Assembly (NCBI GenBank): GCA_002255925.1
Contig: NKIH01000008.1
Location: 1-64,000, forward strand
DNA length: 64,000 bases
Reading direction: 5' to 3'
DNA from: Burkholderiales bacterium PBB6
GTDB lineage: Bacteria > Pseudomonadota > Gammaproteobacteria > Burkholderiales > Burkholderiaceae_C
Positions 39,206 through 48,268 of this stretch are shown here, piece by piece; position 1 is the stretch's first letter, and each line of letters opens with the position of its first letter. Below the pieces are notes generated by a model. That model did not search any database. It worked only from the letters and a program-made list of their open reading frames with translations, and was not told the DNA's origin. The position numbers and the translations under genes are program-made.

Positions 39206-39540
39206 CGCGCACCATGACTTTGCTGGCGCTGGCCGGCACCCTGGCTTTGGCAGCCTGTACGCAGGAAAAGCAGAACCAGCTCAAGCGCGAGATCCAGAAC
39301 TGGACCGGCACCAACGGCGTGCTGGAGGTGTATGCCGGCGACAAGGTGGTCAAGCGCTTCCTGAAGATCGACAAGCTCTCGACCGCGCTGGGCACCGACG
39401 ACAACCTGCCGCGCCATTACCGCTTTGGCTACGGCGTGCTGGACGCCAACATGAATGGCGAGGCTGATTCGGGCGAGAAGCGCGTCTACTTCGAGATCGG
39501 CGATTACACGCACTACGTGTTCTTCGAGAACCCGAACTGA
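39202..39540 (+). CDS. Small putative lipoprotein
   Basis: A 112-residue protein with a lipoprotein signal: [14 protein letters not shown], with the lipobox Cys at position 19. The mature part is hydrophilic and Asp/Lys/Tyr-rich ([45 protein letters not shown]). GTG 39202 overlaps the upp stop (GTGA); ATG 39214 is an alternative that keeps the signal peptide. No family recognised. The coupling with upp suggests shared expression, but no functional link can be read from the sequence. Confidence 0.75.
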   Translation: MTRTMTLLALAGTLALAACTQEKQNQLKREIQNWTGTNGVLEVYAGDKVVKRFLKIDKLSTALGTDDNLPRHYRFGYGVLDANMNGEADSGEKRVYFEIGDYTHYVFFENPN

Positions 39541-39549
39541 CGCGTTCCG

Positions 39550-40077
39550 TCAGACCAGGCCGAGCGCCCCCAGAACGGCGCCGGCCAGAATGAGCCACAA
39601 GGGGTGAAGGCGGGTGCGCCAGGTGAGCAGCACCGTGCCGGCCACCAGCGCCAGCCCCAAGGCTGAGCCCCGAACCGGCTGCGCCAGCAACCACCCGCTG
39701 GCCACCACCAGGCCCAGCGTAACCGGCGCCATGCCGGCCACGAAGGCTTGCACGGGGCGACTCTGGCGACGCCTAGCGCCCCAGCGCGTGACCATCAGCG
39801 TGAGTACCGTGCTGGGCAGCAGCATGCCGGCCATGGCCGCTGCCGCGCCCGCCAGCCCGAGCACGTTGAAGCCGATCACCGCAACGAACAGCAGGTTCGG
39901 CCCCGGCGCGGCCTGGGCCAGCGCCACGGAGGCGGTGAAATCGGCGCTGCTCAGCCACTGGTGGGCCTGCACCACGCGACGCTCCAACTCCGGCACCGTG
40001 GCCACGGCGCCGCCGATGGCCAGCAGCGACATGGCCAGGCAGTCGGTGAACAGCGTCCAAAGCAGGTCCCAGTTCAT
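39550..40077 (-). CDS. Chromate transporter, second half (short-chain CHR protein)
   Basis: A 175-residue membrane protein with about five to six helices. The CHR-domain motifs are AIGGAVATVPELERR near residue 20 and ALAQAAPGPNLLFVAVIGF. In two-gene CHR systems both halves together correspond to long-chain ChrA (about 400). Start ATG 40077 overlaps the stop of the first-half gene (ATGA); the open frame reaches 40218, but that part lies inside the upstream gene. The transported ion could be chromate or sulfate-like; sequence alone does not prove chromate. Confidence 0.88.
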   Translation of the reverse strand: MNWDLLWTLFTDCLAMSLLAIGGAVATVPELERRVVQAHQWLSSADFTASVALAQAAPGPNLLFVAVIGFNVLGLAGAAAAMAGMLLPSTVLTLMVTRWGARRRQSRPVQAFVAGMAPVTLGLVVASGWLLAQPVRGSALGLALVAGTVLLTWRTRLHPLWLILAGAVLGALGLV

Positions 40078-40664
40078 GCCCGGTCCTCGCTGCTGGATGC
40101 GCCAAGGCGCCACCACGCTAGCAGCCACGACAAGCCGCCGAGGCCGGCGATCACGGTGATCAGCGGCCAGCGGAAGGCCCCCACACCCAGCGCGGCCACC
40201 AGCGCCAGCGGCGCCCACAGCACCCGGCCGAGCGGGTTGCGGGTCAGCGTGGGCAGCAGCTTCAAGCCCATGGCCAGAATGAGGCCGGCGGAGACGGCGC
40301 CCATGCCGCGCACGGCGCCCACCACGGCGGGCACATCGGCCAGGCCGCGGTAAGCCGCCGCCAGCACCAGCACCAGCAAGGTGGGCGCCAGCAACATGCC
40401 ACTCACCGCAGCCAGGGCCCCACGCAGACCAAAAAACCGGTCACCGACCATCAAGGACAGGTTCACCACATTGGGGCCGGGCAGCACCTGGCCCACCGAC
40501 AGCAACTCGGCAAACTCCTCACGGCTCAGCCAACGCAGACGATCAACCAGTTCCCGCTGGGCGATTGGCAGGACGCCGCCAAAGCCCATCAAGGCCAGGC
40601 GGGTGAAGGCCTTGAACAGCTCGAAGATAGAGCGGGGGGCGGGCTTCGTCAGGTCGGCGTTCAT
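40074..40664 (-). CDS. Chromate transporter, first half (short-chain CHR protein)
   Basis: A 196-residue membrane protein with the first CHR repeat: FTRLALMGFGGVLPIAQRELV and QVLPGPNVVNLSLMVGDRFFGLRGA. It lies between the MFS gene (4-base overlap) and the second-half gene (4-base overlap), so stoichiometric expression of the two halves is likely through translational coupling. Such pairs are the usual short-chain type found widely in bacteria. An anti-chromate regulator gene (chrB) is absent. Confidence 0.88.
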   Translation of the reverse strand: MNADLTKPAPRSIFELFKAFTRLALMGFGGVLPIAQRELVDRLRWLSREEFAELLSVGQVLPGPNVVNLSLMVGDRFFGLRGALAAVSGMLLAPTLLVLVLAAAYRGLADVPAVVGAVRGMGAVSAGLILAMGLKLLPTLTRNPLGRVLWAPLALVAALGVGAFRWPLITVIAGLGGLSWLLAWWRLGASSSEDRA

Positions 40665-41881
40665 GGCTGCTGTTCATGGGCTGCTGCGCGTTGGCGCCGC
40701 AGTTGCCGGGACACCCACAAGCTCAGGGCGATCGCCAGCAGCATCCAGGCCAGCGCGGGCCAGTGCAGGCCCGCATAAGGCGACTGGCCCAAGGCCTGGT
40801 TGGCGGCCACCATGGCGCCGCCGCCGCCGGCCCCCAGGGCCTGGCCGAGGTAGATGGCCGAGGTGTTGAGCGCCATCAGCGCCGGGGCGAGCTCAGGCGC
40901 CGTGCTTCCCAGCCGGGCTTGTTGCGCCGAGTTGGAGGCGAAGCCCGCAAAGGCCCAAGGCAGCAGCACCAGCGGCATGATCCAGACGCTGGTGGCCAGC
41001 GGCCAGAACAGGATCGACACCGCCATCAAGCCCAGCAGCCAGTTCACCGCACGGCCAGCGCCAAAGCGATCGACATGGTGGCTCAGCAGCACATTGCCCA
41101 GCAAGCCGAAGCCGCCGAACCAGAAAAACAGCAGGCTGACCTCCACCGGCGTGGCGCCCAGGGCCTGGCGGTAGATCGGCGCGAAATAGGCGAACAGCGT
41201 GAACTGGCCTGAGCCCGACAGGGCGGTGACCGCCACCATGGCCATTAGCACCGGGTGGGTCAGCACCTCGCGCCACTGGGCCAGCCGCAGTGGCGGTGGG
41301 CGAATGTCGTCGGGCACCGACCGCCAGACGGCCCATGCGCCCGCCAGCGCCAGCGCGCTGACCAGCGCGAAGGCATAACGCCAGCCCAGCGCTTCGCCGA
41401 TGAAGCTGTGCAGCGGCATGCCGAACACTGACGCCACCGACCAGCCCAGGAAGATGTAGGTGATGGCCTTGCCGCGCGCCGCCGGCGGTGCCAGCCAGGC
41501 AATGGCGGCAGCGGCTTGCGGGGTGAACACCGCGGCGGCCAGCATGGTGAGGGCCCGCACCGGCAGCAGCCAGGCGTAATCAGGTGCCAGCGCGCTGATG
41601 GCATGCCCCACGGCGTACCAGAGCAAGGCGAAGGTCAACAGCCTGCGCCGATCGAACCCGGCGAGCAGGGCGGCCAAGAGCGGGGCGCCGAGCGACATCG
41701 CCAGCGCGGCCGCGGTGATCAACTGGCCGGCCACCGCCACGCTGACCTGCAGGGAGCGGGTGAGGTCGTTGAGCGAGCCCGCCACCACCATCACCCCGCA
41801 GCCGATGGCGAAGTTGCCCAGCAACAGGGCTCGGGCGGCCCCGGGCGGAGCGCCGGCGGGCGCGTCCGCGATCAGGCTCAC
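40661..41881 (-). CDS. MFS transporter (DHA1-like)
   Basis: A 406-residue transporter with about 12 membrane segments. It has the DHA1-type signature after helix 2 (LAALLAGFDRRRLLTFALL) and, in helix 5, GWSVASVFGMPLHSFIGEALGWRYAF, as in AraJ/NepI-like effluxers. The charged loop of the second half reads HHVDRFGAGRAVN. Substrate unknown. ATG 41881 overlaps the stop of the hydroxyacid dehydrogenase gene and its own stop overlaps the first CHR gene, so four genes are coupled in series. Confidence 0.88.
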   Translation of the reverse strand: MSLIADAPAGAPPGAARALLLGNFAIGCGVMVVAGSLNDLTRSLQVSVAVAGQLITAAALAMSLGAPLLAALLAGFDRRRLLTFALLWYAVGHAISALAPDYAWLLPVRALTMLAAAVFTPQAAAAIAWLAPPAARGKAITYIFLGWSVASVFGMPLHSFIGEALGWRYAFALVSALALAGAWAVWRSVPDDIRPPPLRLAQWREVLTHPVLMAMVAVTALSGSGQFTLFAYFAPIYRQALGATPVEVSLLFFWFGGFGLLGNVLLSHHVDRFGAGRAVNWLLGLMAVSILFWPLATSVWIMPLVLLPWAFAGFASNSAQQARLGSTAPELAPALMALNTSAIYLGQALGAGGGGAMVAANQALGQSPYAGLHWPALAWMLLAIALSLWVSRQLRRQRAAAHEQQP

Positions 41882-42885
41882 CGCAGCACTTTCAGCGCGT
41901 CGGGGTTGACGATGTTCGACGGCGTGCCGTTGACGAAATTCACGACGTTGTCGAAGGCCGCGCCGAAGTACATCTCGTAGCTGTCTTGCTCAACGTAGCC
42001 GATGTGCGGCGTGCAGACGGCGTTCTCCAGACGCAGCAGGGGGTGGCCCTGCAGGATCGGCTCGGTCTCGAACACGTCGACCGCTGCCATGCCCGGCCGG
42101 CCGCGGTTGAGCGCCGAGACCAGCGCCGCGTCTTCCACCAGCTCCGCCCGCGAGGTGTTCACGAAGAGGGCCGTCGGCTTCATGCTCGACAGGTCGCCGT
42201 GGGTGACCAGGTGGCGGGTGTGATCGGCCAGACGCAGGTGCACGCTCAGCACATCGCTCTGGGTGAACAGCTCTTCGCGGCTCTCGAACACGCAATAACC
42301 ATCGGCCAGGGCGCGTGCGCGTGAAGGCGCGCTGGCCCACACCCGCACATCCATGCCGAAGGCCTTGCCGTAGCCGGCGACGATGGCGCCGATCTTGCCG
42401 TAGCCCCAGATGCCCAGCACCTTGCCGCGCAGCTGCATGCCGATGCCGAAGTTGGGCGGCATCGACTGGGATTTCAGACCCGACTGCTGCCACGCCCCGT
42501 GCTTGAGGTTGCCGATGTACTGCGGCAGGCGGCGCATGGCGGCCATGATCAGGGCCCAGGTCAGCTCGGCTGGCGCATTGGGTGATCCGACGCCTTCGGC
42601 CACGGCGATGCCGAGCCGGGTGCAGGCGTCAATGTCGATGTGGTTGCCGACGCGGCCGGTCTGGGCGATGAGCCGCAGCTTGGGCAGCTTTTCCAGCAGT
42701 TGCCGGTTGAAGTGGGTGCGCTCGCGGATGGCGACCAACACCTCGGCGTCTCGAAGGCGCACGGACAGTTGTCCGAGTCCCTTGACCGTGTTGGTGAAGA
42801 CCTTGGCGTTGAGGTCGTTCAGCTTGGACGCGCTGGGCAGTTTGCGGACCGCGTCCTGATAGTCGTCGAGGATGATGATGTTCAC
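41878..42885 (-). CDS. D-2-hydroxyacid dehydrogenase
   Basis: A 335-residue NAD(P)-dependent enzyme that would interconvert a 2-keto acid and a D-2-hydroxy acid. Motifs: the dinucleotide fold GKVLGIWGYGKIGAIVAGYG, MKPTALFVNTSRAELVE, catalytic E in AVDVFETEPI and the catalytic His in CTPHIGYVEQDSYEMYF. GTG 42885 gives the usual start (NIIILDDYQDAVRKL); GTG 42900 would add five residues. Neither has a clear ribosome site. It begins the coupled cluster with the MFS and CHR genes. The substrate (glyoxylate, hydroxypyruvate, phosphoglycerate) cannot be set. Confidence 0.9.
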   Translation of the reverse strand: MNIIILDDYQDAVRKLPSASKLNDLNAKVFTNTVKGLGQLSVRLRDAEVLVAIRERTHFNRQLLEKLPKLRLIAQTGRVGNHIDIDACTRLGIAVAEGVGSPNAPAELTWALIMAAMRRLPQYIGNLKHGAWQQSGLKSQSMPPNFGIGMQLRGKVLGIWGYGKIGAIVAGYGKAFGMDVRVWASAPSRARALADGYCVFESREELFTQSDVLSVHLRLADHTRHLVTHGDLSSMKPTALFVNTSRAELVEDAALVSALNRGRPGMAAVDVFETEPILQGHPLLRLENAVCTPHIGYVEQDSYEMYFGAAFDNVVNFVNGTPSNIVNPDALKVLR

Positions 42886-42915
42886 ACCCGGATTTTGCAC
42901 CGGGCGGAACGGTTT

Positions 42916-43368
42916 TCAGCGACGCAGTCGAGCTTGTGGTTGCAGGTATTCCGGCAGTGCCCAGGGTTCGGGCACCGGCGGCATCGAACTCGGGCCTGCG
43001 CTCAGGCTGTCCGGGAAGACGCTGTCGAGCTGGCGATAGATCTCGCCGCGCATCTTGCGGGCCGCCAGGTCACTGCGCTGATGCAGAGCCACCAGCAGCG
43101 CGCCACGCAACACCCACAGGTCATTCGGGTCGTTGGCCTGCCGCACCTGGTGCTGCAGCCAGAGGCCTTTGGGTCCGGCCAGATCAGCCACTGCCCGCAT
43201 GAACAGCAGCTTCATGTCGACGAAGGCGCGACGTGCGGCCAGGCGGGCTGCGCGGTCTTGCGGTTCGCCATGGGGGCTGCTGTCGGCCCAGTCGGCGGTT
43301 GGATCAATCTGGGCGATGTCGGCGTCGACGTCGGACAGGGGGGCGGCGAGGAAGGACAGCTTATCCAT
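42916..43368 (-). CDS. Hypothetical protein, 150 residues
   Basis: No recognised family. From ATG 43368 the protein has an acidic N-terminus (DKLSFLAAPLSDVDADIAQIDPTADW) and then mostly helical, Arg/Leu-rich stretches (RLAARRAFVDMKLLFMRAVADL, LWVLRGALLVALHQRSDLAARKMR), ending in a Pro-rich tail. An AGGATC ribosome-site-like stretch lies before the ATG; the open frame extends to 43752, but that part is read in another frame by the next gene. It overlaps the upstream hypothetical gene by eight bases. Both seem cytoplasmic, and they stand between nth and the hydroxyacid dehydrogenase gene. Confidence 0.65.
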   Translation of the reverse strand: MDKLSFLAAPLSDVDADIAQIDPTADWADSSPHGEPQDRAARLAARRAFVDMKLLFMRAVADLAGPKGLWLQHQVRQANDPNDLWVLRGALLVALHQRSDLAARKMRGEIYRQLDSVFPDSLSAGPSSMPPVPEPWALPEYLQPQARLRR

Positions 43369-43825
43369 GGCGGAGATCCTGCGATGTGGGCGAGTTGCCC
43401 GAGGCGCGGCGGGGAAAATGACGGTTGATCGCCTGCAGGCGGCGATCAGCTTCTGATTGGCTGCGGTGGCGGGCCACCACGCTGTAGAGGTCGGCGCGCA
43501 GATGCCACAGCTCGCGCAGCGAGCGTGCATGGGCACTGCGCTGGCGCAGGTCCATGGCATCGTCGAAGGGCAGGTCTTCAAGGGCGCTGCAGAAGTCGTC
43601 GCGGGCGAGGTCCAGCGTGCGCAGGGACTTCGGCGAGGACGGCTTGTCGTGGTGCAGCCAGTTCCAGACACTGCGCCAGACCGAGTCGGGGGCGTGCCAG
43701 GGGGCGGGGGGCTGCACATCAATGCGGGAGGGCAAGGCACTGCTGTGACCACGGCCTTGCAGGAGGCGGCGGATCAGGCGGGATGAGCTCATGTGAGCTT
43801 CATCGGACAGGAGTGCTTGCAACAT
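43361..43825 (-). CDS. Hypothetical protein, 154 residues
   Basis: No recognised family. The sequence is basic and His/Arg/Trp-rich: SSSRLIRRLLQGRGH, then WRSVWNWLHHDKPSSPKSLRTLDLARDDFCSALEDL as a possible helical core (quoted positions about 50-85), and SLRELWHLRADLYSVVARHRSQSEADRRLQ at about 106-135. It is cytoplasmic by composition. ATG 43825 and ATG 43792 are both possible starts. It overlaps the 150-residue hypothetical gene by eight bases in another frame, so the pair is probably translated together. Codon use matches the neighbours. Confidence 0.6.
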   Translation of the reverse strand: MLQALLSDEAHMSSSRLIRRLLQGRGHSSALPSRIDVQPPAPWHAPDSVWRSVWNWLHHDKPSSPKSLRTLDLARDDFCSALEDLPFDDAMDLRQRSAHARSLRELWHLRADLYSVVARHRSQSEADRRLQAINRHFPRRASGNSPTSQDLRHG

Positions 43826-43942
43826 GAGGCCATTGTTGGCGTCACGTTTGGTTGCGAAGCCCCGAAAAGCAGGGCCGGTGCAGCGCAGTTTTGTGCTGCG
43901 ATGGCAATGGGTGGTGGGTGGCCTGCCGGGCCGGGGCCAGAC

Positions 43943-44581
43943 TCAGATGGTGCTGGTCTTCGGCTTGAAGTCGCACCAGGGGCTGACCTGGCAGGCAGCA
44001 CAGCGCGGCTGGCGTGCCTGGCAGATGTAGCGGCCGTGCAGGATCAGCCAGTGATGCGCATCCACCATGTAGGCCTTCGGGATGCGCTTGAGCAGTTGCT
44101 GCTCCACTTCGACCACGTTCTTTCCCGGGGCCAGCCCGGTGCGGTTGCCGACCCGGAAGATGTGGGTGTCCACGGCCATGGTGGGCTCACCGAAGGCCAC
44201 GTTCAGCACCACGTTGGCGGTCTTCCGGCCAACGCCGGGCAGGGCTTCCAGCGCCTCGCGGGTGTTCGGCACGCGCCCGCCATGCTGCTCGACCAGGATC
44301 TGGCAGGTGGCCACCAGGTTCTTGGCCTTGGTGCGGAACAGACCGATGGTCTTGAGGTGCTGCTCCACCTCAGCCACACCCAGCGCCAGCATCTTCTCTG
44401 GTGTGGGCGCACGGGCGAACAGGGCGCGGGTGGCCTTGTTGACGCTCACGTCGGTGGCCTGCGCCGACAGCAGCACGGCGGCCAGCAGCTCGAACACATT
44501 GGTGAACTGCAGCTCGGTTTCCGGATGCGGATTGGCCGCCTGCAGGGTGGCGAAGAAGTGCTCGATCGCCGCCGCTTTCAT
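43943..44581 (-). CDS. nth: Endonuclease III (DNA glycosylase/AP lyase)
   Basis: A 212-residue base-excision repair enzyme that removes oxidised pyrimidines. The helix-hairpin-helix has [13 protein letters not shown] with catalytic K120, and the second catalytic residue is D138 ([10 protein letters not shown]), both at the E. coli numbers. The 4Fe-4S ligands are C187, C194, C197 and C203, also identical to E. coli. The ATG overlaps the stop of the RnfB-like gene by four bases; an rnfB-nth pairing is usual in betaproteobacteria and gammaproteobacteria (rnfABCDGE-nth). Confidence 0.97.
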   Translation of the reverse strand: MKAAAIEHFFATLQAANPHPETELQFTNVFELLAAVLLSAQATDVSVNKATRALFARAPTPEKMLALGVAEVEQHLKTIGLFRTKAKNLVATCQILVEQHGGRVPNTREALEALPGVGRKTANVVLNVAFGEPTMAVDTHIFRVGNRTGLAPGKNVVEVEQQLLKRIPKAYMVDAHHWLILHGRYICQARQPRCAACQVSPWCDFKPKTSTI

Positions 44582-45327
44582 TGGCCCACCTCGTCGTCAG
44601 GCTCGGCGCCCGAGCGCTGGGCGCGGGCGCGCTGCAGGGCGGCTTCGATCACCGCGCGCTTGCGCTCGATGATGGCCGGGTCGGTGTGCAAGGTCTGGTT
44701 TTCGAGGTCGGCGAGCTTGTGTGCCGCCTTCTCAGCCAGTCGCTGATCGTTGTCGCGTTTGTCGCGGTCAATGCGCATGCGGTGGAAAGCGTAGCGCTCG
44801 CGGGCGGCGTCGGCGCGCAGCGGGCTCCAGGCGTTCCAGCCGGTGGCCTCACCGGTGACCGAAACCATGCTGATGCAGTCGACCGGGCAGGCGGGCACGC
44901 ACAGCTCGCAGCCGGTGCAGTCAGCCTCGATCACGGTGTGCATCAGCTTGGACGCGCCAACGATGGTGTCCACCGGGCAGGCCTTGATGCACAAGGTGCA
45001 GCCGATGCACCAGCTTTCGTCGATCACGGCCACCGCACGCGGCGCTTCACGGCCATTCACCGGATTGAGCGGAATGACGGGCCGGCCGGTCAATGCAGAC
45101 AGCCTGCGGATGCCCTCAGCGCCCCCGGGTGGGCACTGGTTGATCGGGGCCGCGCCGGCCGCCATGGCGCGGGCATAGCCCTGGCAATCAGGGTAGCCGC
45201 AGCGGGTGCATTGGGTCTGGGGCAGCGCCGCGTCCAGCCGAGCGGCCAGGGCGGCCGTTTCAGGGGTCAGGGTCAGCTCCGGCAGGGGAGCTTCGGGCGG
45301 CAGGGGGAAGGGGGCGGAAACAGTCAC
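44578..45327 (-). CDS. RnfB-like 4Fe-4S electron transfer protein
   Basis: A 249-residue protein with three cluster-binding regions: a Fe-S domain (C40, C43, C48, C65), then two ferredoxin-like CxxCxxCxxxC motifs (C107-C117 and C137-C147: [24 protein letters not shown]). This order is that of RnfB/RsxB, but the N-terminal membrane helix of canonical RnfB is missing and no other rnf gene is nearby, so it is a stand-alone soluble ferredoxin of unknown partner. A basic helical tail (about 185-235) is extra. GTG 45327 is chosen because upstream residues are not family-like. It is translationally coupled to nth. Confidence 0.88.
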   Translation of the reverse strand: MTVSAPFPLPPEAPLPELTLTPETAALAARLDAALPQTQCTRCGYPDCQGYARAMAAGAAPINQCPPGGAEGIRRLSALTGRPVIPLNPVNGREAPRAVAVIDESWCIGCTLCIKACPVDTIVGASKLMHTVIEADCTGCELCVPACPVDCISMVSVTGEATGWNAWSPLRADAARERYAFHRMRIDRDKRDNDQRLAEKAAHKLADLENQTLHTDPAIIERKRAVIEAALQRARAQRSGAEPDDEVGQ

Positions 45328-45338
45328 GCCCTGATTAT

Positions 45339-45362
45339 CCCGCCGGCACAGGGGCCGGCGGG
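45339..45362. terminator. Hairpin between phaZ and the RnfB-like gene
   Basis: Perfect 9-bp arms CCCGCCGGC / GCCGGCGGG (45339-45347 and 45354-45362), eight bases past the phaZ stop and 12 bases ahead of the RnfB-like start. No T-tract. It may end phaZ transcription or limit read-through. Confidence 0.5.
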
Positions 45363-45370
45363 CTAGTCCA

Positions 45371-46720
45371 TCAAGACTTGACGGTCTTGCGGGCAGCGGC
45401 CTTGCGGGGCGCAGCCTTGCGCGGGGCGGCCTTCGCGGCGACCGCAGGTGCCTTGCCGCCGAGGTCCATCTTCTGGTCATCGGCGTTGTAGGTGCGGATG
45501 AACTCGCGGATTTCCGGGTACACCTTCTCGCGCCAGCGACGGCCCGAGAAGATGCCGTAGTGGCCGGCGCCGACCACGTCGTAATGGAACTGGCGCTCCT
45601 TCGGAATGCCGGTGCACAGGCCGTGGGCCGCGCGGGTCTGGCCAGCGCCGGAGATGTCGTCGAGTTCGCCTTCCACCGTCAGCAGCGCCGTGGTGGTGAT
45701 GTCTTCCGGCGCCACGATGGTGCCGTTCACGTCCCAGGTGCGGTTGACCAGCGCGAAGTCCTGGAACACCGCCTTGATGGTTTCGAGGTAGTACTCGGAC
45801 GGCATGTCGAGCACGGCGTTGTACTCGTCGTAGAACTGGCGATGGGAGTCGACGCTGTCGTCGTCACCGCGAACCAGGTCCAGGAAGTAGTCGTAGTGCG
45901 ACGTCATGTGGCGGTCGGGGTTCATCGCCACGAAGCCGGTGTGCTGCAGGAAGCCCGGATACACGGTGCGGCCAGCGCCCGGGAAGTTCTGCGGAACACG
46001 GTAGATGACGTTGTTCTCGAACCACTCGTAGCTCTTGTTCATCGCCAGGTTGTTCACCGCGGTCGGCGACTTGCGGGCGTCGATCGGGCCGCCCATCATC
46101 GTCATCGTGCGGGGCGTGAACTCGCCGTGCGTGGCCATCACCGAAATGGCAGCCAGCACCGGCACCGTCGGCTGGCACACCGAGATGACGTTTACTTCCG
46201 GGCCGATGTGGCGGATGAATTCCTGCACATAGGCCACGTAGTCGTTCAGGTGGAAGGCGCCCACCTCTTCCGGCACCATGCGGGCGTCGGTCCAGTCGGT
46301 GATGTAGACCTTGTGGTCCTGCAGCAGCATGCGCACGGTGTCGCGCAGCAGCGTGGAGTGGTGGCCCGACAGCGGGGCGACCAGCAACACGGTCGGCTGG
46401 CTCTTCATGTCGGCCAGGGCTTCGGTTTCATCGGTGAAACGCTTGAAGCGGATCAGGCGGCAGAAGGGCTTCTCGATCGCGACCTGCTCTTGAACAGCCA
46501 CGTTCACGCCGTTGACCGGCACGGTCTTGATGCCGAACTCCGGTTTTTCGTAGTCCTTCGCCAGACGGTGCATCAGGTCGAGGCCGGCGGAAACGCGCTG
46601 GGCCATCGGTGTGTGCGTGAACGGCGACAGCGGGTGGCTGTACAGCTTGGCCGTAGCGCTGGCGAACTCGGAAAACGGCGCCATCAGGGCGCGTTGGGTT
46701 TCATAGAGCTGATACAGCAT
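45371..46720 (-). CDS. phaZ: Intracellular polyhydroxyalkanoate depolymerase
   Basis: A 449-residue enzyme that mobilises PHB granules. It has no signal peptide and a Cys nucleophile: C182 in [13 protein letters not shown], as in R. eutropha PhaZ1 (Cys183). Family motifs [31 protein letters not shown] and [15 protein letters not shown] are present, and the catalytic His lies in [16 protein letters not shown]. The last 20 residues (430-449) are a Lys/Ala/Pro/Arg repeat ([16 protein letters not shown]) that the core enzyme does not need, similar in style to histone-H1-like tails. A palindrome lies 21-36 bases upstream of the ATG. The synthesis genes phaCAB are about 33 kb away. Confidence 0.96.
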   Translation of the reverse strand: MLYQLYETQRALMAPFSEFASATAKLYSHPLSPFTHTPMAQRVSAGLDLMHRLAKDYEKPEFGIKTVPVNGVNVAVQEQVAIEKPFCRLIRFKRFTDETEALADMKSQPTVLLVAPLSGHHSTLLRDTVRMLLQDHKVYITDWTDARMVPEEVGAFHLNDYVAYVQEFIRHIGPEVNVISVCQPTVPVLAAISVMATHGEFTPRTMTMMGGPIDARKSPTAVNNLAMNKSYEWFENNVIYRVPQNFPGAGRTVYPGFLQHTGFVAMNPDRHMTSHYDYFLDLVRGDDDSVDSHRQFYDEYNAVLDMPSEYYLETIKAVFQDFALVNRTWDVNGTIVAPEDITTTALLTVEGELDDISGAGQTRAAHGLCTGIPKERQFHYDVVGAGHYGIFSGRRWREKVYPEIREFIRTYNADDQKMDLGGKAPAVAAKAAPRKAAPRKAAARKTVKS

Positions 46721-46740
46721 GGCGAAGACTCCGGAAAGGG

Positions 46741-46756
46741 CTTGACGGGGGTCAAG
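46741..46756. promoter_or_regulatory. Palindrome upstream of phaZ
   Basis: CTTGAC-GGGG-GTCAAG, perfect 6-bp arms, lies 21-36 bases upstream of the phaZ ATG. It could be an operator, or in the mRNA a hairpin near the ribosome site. Short arms make chance occurrence possible. Confidence 0.35.
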
Positions 46757-46878
46757 TCAGTTCGATGATGCACCTGAAAAGCTGATCACGCGCTGACACG
46801 ATTCCAGCCATTGTGCACTGCAACATGACTTTGTGGTGTACGTGAGACTGCTGACAGCATCAACCCTGAGGACTTCGG

Positions 46879-46915
46879 CCGGGCGGCGGCTGCGACCTGC
46901 GCCGCCGCCGCCCGG
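46879..46915 (-). terminator. GC-rich hairpin after the aminotransferase gene
   Basis: Perfect 12-bp arms (46879-46890 and 46904-46915) with a 13-base loop, directly after the aminotransferase stop at 46924. It lacks a T-tract, as is common in GC-rich genomes; the role as terminator is inferred from position. Confidence 0.55.
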
Positions 46916-46923
46916 CTGGGGCG

Positions 46924-48120
46924 TTACATCACCTTGGCGATGGATTCGGTCACGTAACCGATGTTCTTTTCGTTCAGGGCGGCGACGCAGATGCGGCCGG
47001 AATCAACCCCGTACACGCCGAACTCGCTGCGCAGACGCTCCATCTGGGGCTTGCTCAGGCCCGAATAGCTGAACATGCCGCGCTGGGTGGTGATGAAGCT
47101 CACGTCGCTGGTCACGCCAGCTTGCTTCAGGCGCTCGACCAGGGCCGTGCGCATCGCCTTGATGCGGTTGCGCATGCCGGCCAGCTCTTCTTCCCACTGG
47201 GCGCGCAGGGCCGGGGTCGTCAACACGGTGGCCACGACCTGGGCGCCATGCGTCGGCGGGTTGGAGTAGTTGGTGCGGATGACGATCTTCAGCTGGCTCA
47301 GCACGCGGGTGGTTTCTTCCTTGCTGGCGCAGACCACGCTCAGGGCGCCGACGCGCTCACCGTAGAGCGAGAAGCTCTTCGAGAACGAGGTCGAGACGAA
47401 GAAGTCGATGCCGGCAGCCACGAACTGGCCGATCACGGCGCCGTCTTCGGCGATGCCATCACCGAAGCCCTGGTAGGCCATGTCGAGGAAGGCCACCAGG
47501 TTGCGCGACTTGACGGCGGCAATCACCTGTTCCCACTGGGCCGCGGTGATGTCGTAGCCGGTCGGGTTGTGGCAGCAGGCGTGCAGCACGACCACGGTGC
47601 CAGCGGCGGCTGCGTTCAGGCAGGCCAGCATGGCGTCGAAGTTCACGCCCTTCTTGTCGGCGTCGTAGTACGGATAGGTTTCAACCGTGAAGCCGGCGTT
47701 GGTGAACAGCGCGCGGTGGTTTTCCCAGCTCGGGTCGCTGATCAGCACCTTGGCGCCCGGGTTGAGCTTCTTCAGGAAGTCTGCGCCGACCTTCAGGCCG
47801 CCGGTGCCGCCCAGGGCCTGCACGGTGGCCACGCGGCCTTCGGCCAGCAGCGGGCTGCCTTCACCGAACACCAGGCCTTGCACGGCCTTGTCGTAGGCGG
47901 CGATGCCGTCGATGGGCAGGTAGCCACGGGCGCGAGCAGCTTCGTTCAGCTGGGCTTCGGCAGCCTTGACGCAGGCCAGCAGCGGCAGCTTGCCGTTCTC
48001 GTCGGTGTACACGCCCACGCCCAGGTTGACCTTGGCGGGGTTGGGGTCGGCGTTGAACTGTTCGTTGAGCCCGAGGATCGGGTCACGCGGGGCCATTTCG
48101 ACGGCGGCGAAGAGCGACAT
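46924..48120 (-). CDS. Aromatic/aspartate aminotransferase (class I)
   Basis: A 398-residue PLP enzyme of the AspC/TyrB type that moves amino groups between aspartate or aromatic amino acids and 2-oxoglutarate. PLP-binding Lys is K248 ([17 protein letters not shown]); other motifs are [36 protein letters not shown] and [12 protein letters not shown]. The C-terminal MFSYSGL and [10 protein letters not shown] match the family. Length is normal (E. coli 396-397). It is divergent from uvrB across 148 bases, a common arrangement in betaproteobacteria. Confidence 0.95.
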   Translation of the reverse strand: MSLFAAVEMAPRDPILGLNEQFNADPNPAKVNLGVGVYTDENGKLPLLACVKAAEAQLNEAARARGYLPIDGIAAYDKAVQGLVFGEGSPLLAEGRVATVQALGGTGGLKVGADFLKKLNPGAKVLISDPSWENHRALFTNAGFTVETYPYYDADKKGVNFDAMLACLNAAAAGTVVVLHACCHNPTGYDITAAQWEQVIAAVKSRNLVAFLDMAYQGFGDGIAEDGAVIGQFVAAGIDFFVSTSFSKSFSLYGERVGALSVVCASKEETTRVLSQLKIVIRTNYSNPPTHGAQVVATVLTTPALRAQWEEELAGMRNRIKAMRTALVERLKQAGVTSDVSFITTQRGMFSYSGLSKPQMERLRSEFGVYGVDSGRICVAALNEKNIGYVTESIAKVM

Positions 48121-48268
48121 GGGGAAGTCCTGTGTGTGCTTGGTGCGAGTCGGGGAGACAGTCGGCGCGATCCTCCAGGATGCGCTACGCTGTCAGGTTC
48201 GCCCGGCGCGCATTGCGGCCGAGCCTGCGGATTTTAAGCACTGCCCACGAGGCGCGAGGGATAACCCC

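Noticed and set aside
44578-45327. Complete Rnf electron-transport complex
   Set aside because: Only an RnfB-like protein without its membrane helix is present; no rnfA, C, D, G or E gene is seen.
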